Origin: Promethearchaeota archaeon
GTDB taxonomy: Archaea; Asgardarchaeota; Lokiarchaeia; Sigynarchaeales; SOKP01
Direction of reading: 5' to 3'
Length of the DNA: 64,000 nt
Assembly: GCA_013375495.1 (NCBI GenBank)
Contig: JABXKC010000010.1
Location: 1-64,000 of the forward strand
In this document: positions 45,176 through 55,177 of the stretch, one piece after another
Layout: every line of letters begins with the position of its first letter
How positions within the stretch are numbered: position 1 is the first letter of the stretch
Notes under the pieces: model-generated
Databases searched by the model: none
What the model saw: the letters and a program-made list of their open reading frames with translations, nothing else
Told to the model about the DNA's origin: nothing
Made by a program: the position numbers and the translations under genes

Positions 45176-45949
45176 TTGAGAAAACCAATTATTGGTGGGA
45201 ACTGGAAAATGAATAGAGGATCACCCTCAGAAGCAATCAAGATGCTTAAAGAATTAATTCCTTTAGTGAAGAAAATAAGTTCTGTCGATATTGTAATAGC
45301 TCCACCATTTACAGCACTATTCTCGACTATAGAAACTGTCAAAAACACAAATATTATGGTTGGAGCACAGAATATGTATTATGAGGAGAAAGGTGCTTTT
45401 ACAGGTGAAGTTTCTTCAGTTTTCTTAAAAGATTTAGGGTGTAAATATGTTATTCTAGGTCACAGCGAAAGAAGGGATATTTTTGACGAGAGTGATGATT
45501 TAATAAACAGAAAATTGAAAAAAGCTTTAGAATCTGACTTAATCCCCATTGTTTGTATAGGAGAACATCTGGAAGAAAGGGAAACTGGCAGAACAAAAGA
45601 TGTAATTGAAAACCAGTTTAATCTAACTTTTAAAGATTTAAATAGTGAAGATATAAGCAGAGTTATTATAGCTTATGAACCAATTTGGGCAATTGGTACG
45701 GGAAAAACAGCTACTCCAGAGCAAGCTGAAGAGATTCACATATTTATCCGCGAATTAATAGCAAGCGTCTACGGAAAAAACATAGCACAAACGGTCAAGA
45801 TTCAATACGGAGGTTCGATTAAACCAAATAATGCAATAGAGATATTCAAAAAAGAGAATATTGATGGAGGTTTAGTTGGTGGGGCATCCCTTCAATCTAA
45901 ATCTCTTTATGAGATTATTAAGGCTGCAGAAGAATCCCTTGAGCATTAA
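45176..45949 (+). CDS. tpiA: Triosephosphate isomerase, bacterial-type
   Basis: 257 residues from a TTG start. The N-terminal GGNWKMN contains the catalytic Lys, LGHSERR the catalytic His, and AYEPIWAIGTGKTATPEQA the catalytic Glu and flexible loop. The phosphate loop has GGSIKPNN. Archaeal enzymes are about 225 residues and lack these loop sequences, so this is a bacterial/eukaryotic-type protein. It interconverts dihydroxyacetone phosphate and glyceraldehyde-3-phosphate. Confidence 0.93.
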   Translation: MRKPIIGGNWKMNRGSPSEAIKMLKELIPLVKKISSVDIVIAPPFTALFSTIETVKNTNIMVGAQNMYYEEKGAFTGEVSSVFLKDLGCKYVILGHSERRDIFDESDDLINRKLKKALESDLIPIVCIGEHLEERETGRTKDVIENQFNLTFKDLNSEDISRVIIAYEPIWAIGTGKTATPEQAEEIHIFIRELIASVYGKNIAQTVKIQYGGSIKPNNAIEIFKKENIDGGLVGGASLQSKSLYEIIKAAEESLEH

Positions 45950-45974
45950 ATTGTTTTTAATATCAGATTTATAA

Positions 45975-46832
45975 CTATCCTAGAATCTGATTAAATTTTG
46001 TTGTTAGCTTTCCTGGAAACTCTCCTAAATAAGATTGAGGATCCGCAAACAGCAAATAGAAGTAGGGTTCGAATAATCCGTTGATAGTCGGTCCAACTCC
46101 TGATTTTATTATATAAACCCAGATTTGTTCGTTCAATATGTAAGACTGCCGATAAATCCATTCAAGAGGTGATATATTAGGAAATATTCCAATATTTCTT
46201 AATATTGCATCTACATCATTTAATGAATATTTATTTCCGTAAACTGTAATGGGTGATAAATCAAAGGAATTAATACAAATACCATGAAGACCATAGCTAT
46301 TCATTTCAGTTAAAAATTCATTTGCTAAGCGATCGATCTCATTTTCATTTACTTTTATACGCTTCCGTGCTTCTAAATCAGTCAATATTTCTATAATTGT
46401 ATCTTCCTCATTTTGCAGTATTTCTAAAGCTGAATCAAGAGGAACTTTAGTTGCTATTACATTGTCATAAATCAGCTTCATTTTTGCTTTAACGGATTTA
46501 TGAAGTAAGTAGGGCTCTGTTTGTGTTGTAATTAATACATCGCCTTCATAATTCCAATCATTATTTTCTAACACTTCTTTTTTACTTGACCGAAATTCAA
46601 GATTTTCGATTTTTTTATCAATATTTCTGGCAAATTCAAATAAAGCAGAAACTAATCCTGCGTTGAGTTCAAATGAACTAACGGGATCTAAATTAGCAAC
46701 TCGTTCTGAATTATTATGAGTAAAATCAAAAAATCTTAGTAATATTTTCGCGCCATTAGGGGGAGGTTTCAGTTTTAAATTGTAATATGGATATCCAGTG
46801 TTAGTTATGACTGAAAGTTCGTAGAATGTCAT
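45975..46832 (-). CDS. Hypothetical protein with longin/roadblock-like N-terminal region
   Basis: 285 residues. The first 130 alternate strand and helix in longin/roadblock order: FYELSVITNTGYPYYNLKL (two strands), then NAGLVSALFEFARNI (helix), followed by further strands (GDVLITTQTEPYLLH) and a helix. The C-terminal part is helical with some beta. Longin proteins associate with small GTPases and membranes in eukaryotes and are abundant in Asgards. The fold call is pattern-based and uncertain. Confidence 0.45.
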   Translation of the reverse strand: MTFYELSVITNTGYPYYNLKLKPPPNGAKILLRFFDFTHNNSERVANLDPVSSFELNAGLVSALFEFARNIDKKIENLEFRSSKKEVLENNDWNYEGDVLITTQTEPYLLHKSVKAKMKLIYDNVIATKVPLDSALEILQNEEDTIIEILTDLEARKRIKVNENEIDRLANEFLTEMNSYGLHGICINSFDLSPITVYGNKYSLNDVDAILRNIGIFPNISPLEWIYRQSYILNEQIWVYIIKSGVGPTINGLFEPYFYLLFADPQSYLGEFPGKLTTKFNQILG

Positions 46833-46998
46833 TTCTAAAAGTAAACTTTAATAAATTCAAAGAAAAAATTATTATTTTTTCTATAAATATAGATTTGAGT
46901 ATATGTATTTAAAATAATGCAGTAAATGTCAAAGTTTAATTAAAAAAGGTAAAAAATAATTGCCGATGTAATTTCAAGACTCTAAACAATATTAATTT

Positions 46999-49794
46999 TT
47001 ATTTTATTACAATCGCAGGTTTTCCAGGTAAAGCTTGAGCTGCTTTCTTTTCTTGTGAATCATTTTCAGATATAATAAACACTTTACAATCGTATTTTTT
47101 CTCAAAAATTGGTTTAATTTGTGAGAAAAAATCATATTCGTCTAAGGCAGATAGTGGTGATTTTGCGTACTTACCAAGATTTTTTAAGACTTTTTCTATG
47201 GTTAGAGAGATAAATTTCCCCTTAGTTCTGAATAATTTATCCTCCATCATAACACTCATTATCTCCTTTTGAACTTTTGTTGTACCTATCAATGGAAGTA
47301 ATTTTACCATGAATTTATATTTCCAATCAGCAGCAGTAATTATTGAAATCTCTTCTAACTTTTCCTTTTTGATAATTAAAATGATATGGTTAATTGAATC
47401 AATTGTATTATTAAGTAATTTCCATTTGTAATCGTTGTCAACCGTAAGGAATTTTTTGTCATACAAAGGCCATTTAGCTAAACTTAGAAAACCTTCCTTT
47501 CTTAATAGCTCCCATACCTCTTCTGTCATATGGGGAACAAACGGATGTAATAAAATAACCAATTTTTTCTTACAATTGTTAAAAATTTCTTCACTTACTC
47601 CCTCGTTTTTGTATTTATTTAACTCGGAGGTAAATTGAATTATTTCATTTATGGCGTCTCTAATCGAAATCTTCTCTAAAGCTTCAGTTACTTTTTTTAT
47701 AGTCTTGTTAAGATGATATTCAATAAGTGTATCTCTAATCATTTTATTCTCTCGGATTATTTCAGGAGATTCGAGTAGTAATTTAAATGTGTTTTTTATA
47801 TATTTATAGGCAAAATCTACACCCTCATCTGACCATTCTAATCCAGATTTAGGGCTTGCTCCAAATAATATAAATAATCTTGCTGCATCTGCTCCATATT
47901 TATTCATAATTCCGATAGGGTCCACAGTATTGCCAAAACTTTTACTCATCTTAACACTTTTCAATATATAATCAGTTCCACATCGTTTACATTTATTATT
48001 GTGCATTTCTGCTTTCATTGCGAATGTTTCACATTCAGGACAGAATGGATGCGCTTTATTAACCATCCCTTGAGTTAAAAGCCGTTGGAAAGGCTCGTTA
48101 AATGATTGGAGACCAATATCGCGAGCTACTTTGGTAAAAAATCGAGCATATAATAAATGCATTATGGCATGTTCTATTCCACCAATATATTGATCGACAT
48201 TCATCCAATAATTTGCAGTTTCTTTCCTATACGGTAAATCTTTCTCATTTGGATCACAATATCTAAAGAAATACCAAGAGCTATCTACAAATGTATCCAT
48301 TGTGTCTGTTTCCCTTTTTGCTTGTTTACCACATTTTGGACATGGAACTTTAACAAAAGTATCACTTGTTTTTAACGGGTTTCCTCTCCCTGTAAATTTT
48401 ACATCTTTTGGTAACACGACAGGTAAACTATCGTAAGGGACGGGCACGATTCCACAATTGTCACAATAAATAATTGGTATGGGGCACCCCCAATAACGTT
48501 GCCGGGAAATTAACCAATCTCTTAATTTGTAATTGACAGTTTCTTCACCCATTCTCATGGATTCTAGTTTTTTTGAAATGGATTTTATTGCAGATCGGTT
48601 TTCCATGCCATTAAATTCATCAGAATTTACTAAGGATCCATCGCTTTCATATGCTCTAGTCATCTTTTCCGCATTTAATTCATATTCAAATGGCTGAATA
48701 ACAACTTTTATTGGAATATTATACTTCTTAGCAAATTCAAAATCGCGCTGGTCATGTCCAGGGACTGCCATAACGGCTCCAGCACCATATTCGTAAATAA
48801 CAAAGTTACCAATATAAATAGGAATTTCTTCTTTAGTTATTGGATTAATAGCATGTTTACCAATGAATATTCCTTTCTTCTCAACATCAATATCTGTTCT
48901 TTCAAATTTATCTTGCTTCATTATTTCTTTATAAAAATGTTCAAAAATTTCCTCATATACCGTTCCTTTAACCCAATCTGTTACCCAAGGATGTTCTGGT
49001 GCGAAAACCATAAAGGTTACGCCGAATAATGTATCAGCTCTTGTTGTAAAAATGTCAATAGTTCTATCCTCTCCAGCAATAGGGAATCGTATGATACTCC
49101 CTTCTGATCTAGATATCCAATTTCGCTGCATTGTCTTCACTTTATCTGGCCAATCTACCGTATCCAAACCATCTAAGAGTTCTTCTGCATAATCACGAAT
49201 TTTTAAAAACCATTGTGTCAAAAACTGTTGTTCAACTTCATTACTGCAACGCCAACATTTACCACTTTGAACTTGCTCATTAGCTAATACTGTTATACAA
49301 TCGGGACACCAATTCACATAGCTTTCTTGTCTGTAAGCTAACCCCTTCTCGTACATTTTTAAGAAGAACCATTGATCCCATTTGTAATAATTAGGATCAT
49401 GACTATAAACCATTCGCGTCCAGTCGTACGAAAGTCCAATGCGTTTTTGTTGTTTTTGAATTGATTTTATATTTAAGTCTGTCCACTCTTCGGGATCAAC
49501 ATTGTGATCAATAGCTGCGTTTTCTGCTGGTAATCCATAACTATCATATCCCATTGGATATAAAACATTAAACCCTTTCATTCTTTTAAATCTTGCAAAA
49601 GAATCTCCGATTGAGTAATTACGGAGGTGTCCTATATGTAAATCAGAACTTGGATAAGGGTACATCTCTAGTACGTAATATTTTTCTTTTCCATTTTTGC
49701 TCAAATCTTCTTTAACTTCGAAGATTTTCTCTTCTTCCCATTTCTTTTGCCATTTTTTCTCGATTTTTTGAAAATCGTATTCAATATTAGCCAT
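46999..49794 (-). CDS. leuS: Leucyl-tRNA synthetase, bacterial-type
   Basis: 931 residues. HIGH occurs at 53-56 in [14 protein letters not shown], and [13 protein letters not shown] carries the second signature. The zinc-binding regions are CPDC/CWRC and CPECETF/CKRCG, and a CP1 editing domain is inserted. [13 protein letters not shown] is the bacterial LeuRS fingerprint; archaeal/eukaryotic LeuRS differs here. It charges tRNA-Leu. The protein is about 70 residues longer than E. coli LeuRS, mostly in the C-terminal half. Confidence 0.95.
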   Translation of the reverse strand: MANIEYDFQKIEKKWQKKWEEEKIFEVKEDLSKNGKEKYYVLEMYPYPSSDLHIGHLRNYSIGDSFARFKRMKGFNVLYPMGYDSYGLPAENAAIDHNVDPEEWTDLNIKSIQKQQKRIGLSYDWTRMVYSHDPNYYKWDQWFFLKMYEKGLAYRQESYVNWCPDCITVLANEQVQSGKCWRCSNEVEQQFLTQWFLKIRDYAEELLDGLDTVDWPDKVKTMQRNWISRSEGSIIRFPIAGEDRTIDIFTTRADTLFGVTFMVFAPEHPWVTDWVKGTVYEEIFEHFYKEIMKQDKFERTDIDVEKKGIFIGKHAINPITKEEIPIYIGNFVIYEYGAGAVMAVPGHDQRDFEFAKKYNIPIKVVIQPFEYELNAEKMTRAYESDGSLVNSDEFNGMENRSAIKSISKKLESMRMGEETVNYKLRDWLISRQRYWGCPIPIIYCDNCGIVPVPYDSLPVVLPKDVKFTGRGNPLKTSDTFVKVPCPKCGKQAKRETDTMDTFVDSSWYFFRYCDPNEKDLPYRKETANYWMNVDQYIGGIEHAIMHLLYARFFTKVARDIGLQSFNEPFQRLLTQGMVNKAHPFCPECETFAMKAEMHNNKCKRCGTDYILKSVKMSKSFGNTVDPIGIMNKYGADAARLFILFGASPKSGLEWSDEGVDFAYKYIKNTFKLLLESPEIIRENKMIRDTLIEYHLNKTIKKVTEALEKISIRDAINEIIQFTSELNKYKNEGVSEEIFNNCKKKLVILLHPFVPHMTEEVWELLRKEGFLSLAKWPLYDKKFLTVDNDYKWKLLNNTIDSINHIILIIKKEKLEEISIITAADWKYKFMVKLLPLIGTTKVQKEIMSVMMEDKLFRTKGKFISLTIEKVLKNLGKYAKSPLSALDEYDFFSQIKPIFEKKYDCKVFIISENDSQEKKAAQALPGKPAIVIK

Positions 49795-49927
49795 TTTATA
49801 TCAAAAACAATTGTTTTATGTTGATTATTAAAATATTAACATGAATAATTTAAGCAATAAATTTTTTTTGAATTAAGGTATATTCTTTATCAAAAAGGTA
49901 TTCCTTACTAAAATTTATGTTCTTATA

Positions 49928-50935
49928 ATGGCAATAGATAAGATCAGAGTATCAATAGGTAGTGCTTCAGTACTAGGATTATACGAGAGTAAAAGATTTA
50001 AAGATATTCCGACGACTTGTTATTTAATGACTTATAAAGAGGGTCATTGTACAGCAAATTGTGGTTTTTGTCCTCAAGCCAGAGAGTCAGAAAGCTCAAT
50101 TGAATTGCTTTCACGAGTGAGTTGGCCCGTTTTTTCTTTTAAAGAATTTCTTATTAAACTGAAATATTTGCCTCCTACGAAAAGATTTAAAAGAATTTGT
50201 ATACAAACACTAAATTATTTCCAGAATTTTCAAGACCTCGTTGAGATTGTATCTCAAATTAGAAAGAACTGCGAAATACCTATATCAGTTGCAATACCAC
50301 CCATGTCAAGAGAAAAGTTAGAGCAATTGAAACTTATTGGGATTGAAAGGGTAGGTATAGCACTTGATGCTGCTACACCTGAGATTTTTGAAGCTATTAA
50401 AGGAATAAAGGTTAAAGGTCCTTATAGTTGGGATGGTCATCTCCAAAATCTTAAAGACGCATTAGAAATTTTCTCAGTAGGATATGTTACGACACACCTG
50501 ATAGTAGGATTAGGAGAGTCATCAAAAGAAATTTTAAAAATGATCAAAAATCTCAATGACAAAAAAATCAAGATAAGTCTATTTGCATTTATGCCAATAA
50601 AAGGAACTATGCTTGAAGACTTAAAACGACCAGAAGTATTAAATTTTAGAAAAATACAATTGGGAAGATATCTACTAATAAACGATCTTAAGAGACTTAG
50701 CGACTTTACATTTAACAATAAGGGTGACCTCATCAAGTTCAATTTAAACAAGAGAGAACTATTGAATATTATTAATATTACAGACGCTTTTTTAACTTCA
50801 GGATGCTCTGGTTGTAACCGTCCGTACTATACGTCAAGACCTTCAGGTCCAATTTATAATTACCCGAGATCTCTCTCTACAAATGAGAAAGAAGTTATAT
50901 TTGAAAGTTTAATTAATCTTGTTCATAAAAATTAA
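49928..50935 (+). CDS. Radical SAM protein, lipoyl synthase LipS1/LipS2-like
   Basis: 335 residues, BioB-like. The radical SAM cluster motif is CTANCGFC (Cys41, 45, 48). The C-terminal CSGC (Cys293, 296), followed by NRPYYTSRPSGP, may hold an auxiliary cluster or its terminal ligand. In archaea lipoate is made by two radical SAM proteins, LipS1 and LipS2, that act with an sLplA-type ligase. This gene abuts an LplA-like gene, sharing one base of the stop/start (TAATG). It could be either LipS partner; biotin synthase is less likely given the context. Confidence 0.72.
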   Translation: MAIDKIRVSIGSASVLGLYESKRFKDIPTTCYLMTYKEGHCTANCGFCPQARESESSIELLSRVSWPVFSFKEFLIKLKYLPPTKRFKRICIQTLNYFQNFQDLVEIVSQIRKNCEIPISVAIPPMSREKLEQLKLIGIERVGIALDAATPEIFEAIKGIKVKGPYSWDGHLQNLKDALEIFSVGYVTTHLIVGLGESSKEILKMIKNLNDKKIKISLFAFMPIKGTMLEDLKRPEVLNFRKIQLGRYLLINDLKRLSDFTFNNKGDLIKFNLNKRELLNIINITDAFLTSGCSGCNRPYYTSRPSGPIYNYPRSLSTNEKEVIFESLINLVHKN

Positions 50936-51726
50936 TGTCAGACAATAATATGGAGTGGAGATTTCTCCCTCTAGAAACTAGGAATGGATATTGGAATATG
51001 GCTTTAGATGAGGCTATATTAGACTCGGCTATCCAACGAGAGTCTCCTAATACTGTCAGGTTTTTTAAATGGAATCCGTCAACGATATCAATTGGAAGAA
51101 ACCAAAGTCTTTCTAATGAAGTAAATGTCAATTTTGCTAAGGAAAGGAGTTTTAATATTGTTCGGAGAATTACAGGAGGAGGGTCAGTGTTTCATGATAG
51201 TACTCGTGAGATCACATATTCTATAGTGTGCCCCACGAGATTCCTAGAAAAACTCAAAGCAAAGAAAGTGATTGAACAATTCGAAAAAATTGAAGAGGGT
51301 ATTATTTTAGGTTTAACACAGTATGGATTAAAACCAGAAAAAGGAGTTATACATTGTCCCGCAATCTTTTTAGATGGAAAAAAATTTTCAGGGAACGCAC
51401 AAGTTAGAAAAAAAGGATATCTCCTACAACACGGGACAATATTGCTAGAACTCGACCCAGAACTTATGTATTCTGTTTTAAAAGCACCTCATAACATAGG
51501 TAAATCGAAGATGGTAAAATCTGTTTATGCAAAATGTATCGGTATAAAAGACAAGTTGGAAGTTTATGAAGAAAATTCTTTTTTATCGTCTCTAAAAGCT
51601 GGTTTTGAATCAACTTTGGGAATCAAATTAAAGGAAGGAGCTTTTACTGAGAATGAATTAAAATTGGCTAAAAATCTTGTTTCAACAAAATATACTAATA
51701 AGGATTGGTTAGAGAAATATGAGTAG
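50935..51726 (+). CDS. Lipoate-protein ligase A-like (LplA/BPL fold)
   Basis: 263 residues. The lipoyl-AMP site reads RRITGGGSVFHD (77-88) and the catalytic Lys is probably Lys150 in DGKKFSGNAQ. NMALDEAIL and the late block LKAPHNIGK also fit. It transfers lipoate or octanoate from an adenylate to the lipoyl domain of acceptor proteins. It lies between two radical SAM genes: the start overlaps the first stop, and the end overlaps the next start by 8 bases, indicating tight coupling. No separate accessory domain gene is seen. Confidence 0.85.
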   Translation: MSDNNMEWRFLPLETRNGYWNMALDEAILDSAIQRESPNTVRFFKWNPSTISIGRNQSLSNEVNVNFAKERSFNIVRRITGGGSVFHDSTREITYSIVCPTRFLEKLKAKKVIEQFEKIEEGIILGLTQYGLKPEKGVIHCPAIFLDGKKFSGNAQVRKKGYLLQHGTILLELDPELMYSVLKAPHNIGKSKMVKSVYAKCIGIKDKLEVYEENSFLSSLKAGFESTLGIKLKEGAFTENELKLAKNLVSTKYTNKDWLEKYE

Positions 51727-52771
51727 TAATAAAAAACTGTTAAAAAAGTTTGAAGCGGGCACTCAAACATGGTCAGACTATACTGAGATTTTAGGCCTTG
51801 ATTTGAAAGAGTTAAAGCCTTTTTTAAAGCTAGCTCATGATCTTAAAAAAAGCAGATTTGGAAATTTATTAAAAATATACATCCCTAATAAAAGGTTTCC
51901 GGCAATAAGCATTACGGGAAGCGAATGTTCATTACATTGTGAACATTGTAATAAAAAGTATCTTGATGGGATGAAGCCAATTTTAAACAACGACGAATTA
52001 AAAGAATATTTAATTGATTTACATAATAACGATGGAATTGGAGTGTTACTATCAGGAGGTTGTCTCCCTGATGGTTCAGTTCCTTTATTGAGTTATTTGG
52101 ACTCAATAAAAGAAATCAAAGAAAAAACCGATTTAATAATAAACGCACATACCGGTCTGCTAAATGAAGAAACTGCTAGAAAACTAGCACAAGTGGGTGT
52201 AGACATTGTTTCTTTTGATATCAATATGGATGAAGATATAATTAAAGATATTTACCATTTAGATAAAGATTTAAATGATTATAAAAGAGCACTTGGTTAT
52301 ATGCAAAAATACGGAATAAATGTTGTTCCACACATTTGCATTGGACTGTATTACGGTAAACTCCATAAGGAACTGGAGTCGATCAAATTTATAAAAGAAT
52401 CGGGATTAAATCCCTCATTAATCGTTTTAATTGCGTTAATTCCTCCAAAGAATAATGAAACAGAATTTGTTAGACCAAAACCAGTGGATATAGCTAAAGT
52501 TATTTCTATTATAAGATTTGTTTATCCTAATTCAGAAATTTCTTTAGGATGTATGAGACCAAGAGGAGATGTTAAAACCGAAATAGAGAAATACGCGATT
52601 AAAGCAGGTATTAATAGAATTGAGATTCCTTCGAAGAAAACTTTAAAATGGGCTAAGGAATTATATCCTAATATAACCTACCATTTTTTCTCGGCGTGTT
52701 GTGCAATACCAGAAGAATTTGAAAAATTCGCTTCAAGTAAAGATTCAGATTTAAAAAGTTATCTAAAATAA
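51719..52771 (+). CDS. Radical SAM protein, lipoyl synthase LipS1/LipS2-like partner
   Basis: 350 residues. CSLHCEHC (Cys70, 74, 77) binds the SAM cluster. Glycine-rich GVLLSGG follows as in radical SAM proteins. The C-terminus has CMRPRGDV and FFSACCAIP, possible auxiliary ligands. Together with the BioB-like gene two places upstream and the LplA-like gene it forms a LipS1-LplA-LipS2-type set. The assignment to lipoate assembly is by context; the sequence alone would only give radical SAM. Confidence 0.7.
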   Translation: MSSNKKLLKKFEAGTQTWSDYTEILGLDLKELKPFLKLAHDLKKSRFGNLLKIYIPNKRFPAISITGSECSLHCEHCNKKYLDGMKPILNNDELKEYLIDLHNNDGIGVLLSGGCLPDGSVPLLSYLDSIKEIKEKTDLIINAHTGLLNEETARKLAQVGVDIVSFDINMDEDIIKDIYHLDKDLNDYKRALGYMQKYGINVVPHICIGLYYGKLHKELESIKFIKESGLNPSLIVLIALIPPKNNETEFVRPKPVDIAKVISIIRFVYPNSEISLGCMRPRGDVKTEIEKYAIKAGINRIEIPSKKTLKWAKELYPNITYHFFSACCAIPEEFEKFASSKDSDLKSYLK

Positions 52772-52797
52772 TTTTACTACGTACCCCATTTAAGAAA

Positions 52798-54201
52798 ATG
52801 AATGAAAAAATTAATTTAATTGGGATTAAGGATATTACTCTTATTAAAACTGGTGATAATCTCTCATCGATTATTTTCAATGCTTTAACGCATAATAATA
52901 TTTCATTGGAAAATGGAGACATTCTAGTTGTTGCTCAAACAATCGTCTCGAAAAGCCTTGGAAGGTTTAAAAATTTAGCAAATATTAAGCCAAGCCAAGA
53001 AGCTATTGAGATTTATAATAATATGGCACCTTTGGCAAAAAGAAGTGGTTTACCGATAAAATCTCCTGAACTAATTCAGGTTATTCTAGATGAATCCAAA
53101 GAAGTTTTAAAAGCAGAGCATGTTATGTTAGTTGAAACCTACCATGGCTTTATATGTGCTAATGCGGGAATTGATCAATCAAATGTTGGAAGTAAAGACT
53201 TTGTCACTTTATTACCCTTAGATTCTGATGAAGAAGCAGAAAAGATTAGAGATTCACTCCAAAAGCTAACGGGGAAAAAATTAGCTATAATAATTTCTGA
53301 TTCTTTTGGAAGAGCTTTCAGAATTGGAGCAGTTGGAGTAGCGTTAGGAGTTGCAGGGATAAACCCAATATTGGATAAAAGAGGGAATAAAGATCTGTAC
53401 GGAAAAGAATTACAGAGCACAATAATTGGTCAAATTGATAATTTAGCGTCCTCAGCTCAATTAATTATGGGAGAAGCGGATGAGGGCTTACCAGTTGTAA
53501 TAATAAGAGGGTACGATTTTAAGTTTGACGAGAATGCGTCCATTAAACAAATACTTAGAAAAAAAGAGCTCGATTTGTTTAGAGAAGAGAGCGTTCCAAA
53601 GAGTTTTGAAAAAATTTTGAGATCACGGAGAAGTTATAAGTACGAGTTCAAAGATAGAAAAGTAGAGAGAACATTGATAAAAGAAAGCATAGAGTTAGCG
53701 CGTTGGGCACCGAGTGCACATAATGGTCAATTTTGGCGTTATATTATAATGGAACAGGGAAAAAAGCGTGAAATTCTAATTGAAAATATGAATAGTAAAT
53801 TAAAAGATGATTTGCATAGGGATGGAAGATCAGAAGAATTCATACTTAGAAAAATTGAAAAAACGAAAACTAATTTTCTAAAATCTCCATACTTGATCCT
53901 TCTTTGTTTAGACATAAAAGAGTTAGAGAAATACTCAGACACTCTACGGGAAAGAAATGAGTATATAATGGGAGTGCAGAGTGTGAGCACATCAGCAACT
54001 TATTTACTTCTTGCTTTTGAGATAAAGGGATTAGCAGCTTGTTGGTATTGTGCTCCTTTATTCGCTAAAGAAATTATTAAGGATACATTGAATCTACCTG
54101 ATTCTTTTGTGCCAATGGCATTTTTTACCGTAGGTTATGCTTTGAAAGAATCACCAAAAACAAACCGGAAAGACCTGAAAGATATCATTTTCAGGGTATA
54201 A
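52798..54201 (+). CDS. fbiB: FbiB-like fusion: F420-0 gamma-glutamyl ligase (CofE) plus nitroreductase
   Basis: 467 residues in two parts. Residues 1-250 match CofE: GDILVVAQTIVSKSLGR, HVMLVETYHGFICANAGID, ISDSFGRAFRIGAVGVALG and GEADEGLPVV. Residues 265-467 are an FMN nitroreductase-fold domain: RSRRSYKYEF, ELARWAPSAHNGQFWRYI and GLAACWYCAPLF. This domain order is that of actinobacterial FbiB, where the second domain reduces dehydro-F420-0. It is 26 bases after the radical SAM gene and 22 bases before cofD. Archaeal CofE normally lacks the second domain. Confidence 0.88.
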   Translation: MNEKINLIGIKDITLIKTGDNLSSIIFNALTHNNISLENGDILVVAQTIVSKSLGRFKNLANIKPSQEAIEIYNNMAPLAKRSGLPIKSPELIQVILDESKEVLKAEHVMLVETYHGFICANAGIDQSNVGSKDFVTLLPLDSDEEAEKIRDSLQKLTGKKLAIIISDSFGRAFRIGAVGVALGVAGINPILDKRGNKDLYGKELQSTIIGQIDNLASSAQLIMGEADEGLPVVIIRGYDFKFDENASIKQILRKKELDLFREESVPKSFEKILRSRRSYKYEFKDRKVERTLIKESIELARWAPSAHNGQFWRYIIMEQGKKREILIENMNSKLKDDLHRDGRSEEFILRKIEKTKTNFLKSPYLILLCLDIKELEKYSDTLRERNEYIMGVQSVSTSATYLLLAFEIKGLAACWYCAPLFAKEIIKDTLNLPDSFVPMAFFTVGYALKESPKTNRKDLKDIIFRV

Positions 54202-54223
54202 AAAGAAAAATGTGTGATTAATT

Positions 54224-55159
54224 ATGAGCGATAAATATTATTTGGTACTTGCTGGAGGTGTAGGTGCTGCAAAATTTATCGAAGGACTAGCCAATGTAAT
54301 TGATCCAGCTTTATTAAAGATTATAATTAACACTGCTGACGATATAGAGTTATATGGTTTAAGAATCTGTCCCGATATAGATATAATTACTTATACTTTA
54401 GCGAATTTTGTAGATACAGATAAAGGTTGGGGCGTTCAAGATGAAACTTTTAACTGTTTAAGCGTTCTAAAAAATTATTACGATTTTAAATGGTTCAATC
54501 TTGGGGATAAAGATTTAGCTACTCATATTTTTCGAACTGATTTATTTAAGAAGGGATATAATAAAACAGAAATAACTTCAATAATTTGTGAAAAGTTAGG
54601 GATTAAATCTGAGCTTGTGCCTATGAGTAATGAGGAAGTTCAAACTTTTATCATATCTGATTCAAAAACGATGCATTTTGAGGAATATTATATTAAGTAC
54701 CAATGTGAACCAAAAGTCTTAGATATAAAATTCCAGGGAATTGAAAAAGCAAAACCGGTAAGTATTGTTTTAGAATATATAAACAAGGCCAAAAAAGTTA
54801 TTATTTGCCCATCGAACCCAATAGTGTCAATAGGAACTATAATTGGGTTATCCGGAATAAGAGATGCTTTAAAAAAAGTTAAACAGAAAGTTATTGCAAT
54901 TAGTCCTATTATTGAAGGAGCGACAGTAAAAGGACCAGCTGACAAATTAATGAGATGCCTTGGATTAGAAGTGTCTTGTGTAGGAGTAGCAAAATTCTAT
55001 AGAGAAATCTTAGGGCATTTTGTTATTGACAAAAAAGATTGCAAATTAAAATCAGAAATTGAGGAATTAGGAATCCACACTTACTGTTATGATACTATAA
55101 TGGATTCAATTAGTAAGAAAAAAGAACTCGCTCAATTTGTAAATGATATTAAAATATGA
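54224..55159 (+). CDS. cofD: F420 biosynthesis phospholactyl/phosphoenolpyruvyl transferase CofD/FbiA
   Basis: 311 residues, usual size. It begins with LAGGVGAAKFIEGL. Other family blocks are NTADDIELYGLRICPDID, FNLGDKDLATHIFRT and CPSNPIVSIGTI. It joins a phosphoester unit to Fo. The presence of an FbiB-type reductase next door suggests the donor may be the phosphoenolpyruvate-derived one. It is the last gene of the five-gene plus-strand operon. Confidence 0.92.
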   Translation: MSDKYYLVLAGGVGAAKFIEGLANVIDPALLKIIINTADDIELYGLRICPDIDIITYTLANFVDTDKGWGVQDETFNCLSVLKNYYDFKWFNLGDKDLATHIFRTDLFKKGYNKTEITSIICEKLGIKSELVPMSNEEVQTFIISDSKTMHFEEYYIKYQCEPKVLDIKFQGIEKAKPVSIVLEYINKAKKVIICPSNPIVSIGTIIGLSGIRDALKKVKQKVIAISPIIEGATVKGPADKLMRCLGLEVSCVGVAKFYREILGHFVIDKKDCKLKSEIEELGIHTYCYDTIMDSISKKKELAQFVNDIKI

Positions 55160-55177
55160 TAATTATACTGACATAGC

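Noticed and set aside
49928..50935. Biotin synthase as the function of the first radical SAM gene
   Set aside because: It lies in a tight operon with an LplA-like ligase and a second radical SAM gene, and no biotin pathway genes are nearby; LipS-type is the better reading, though not proven.
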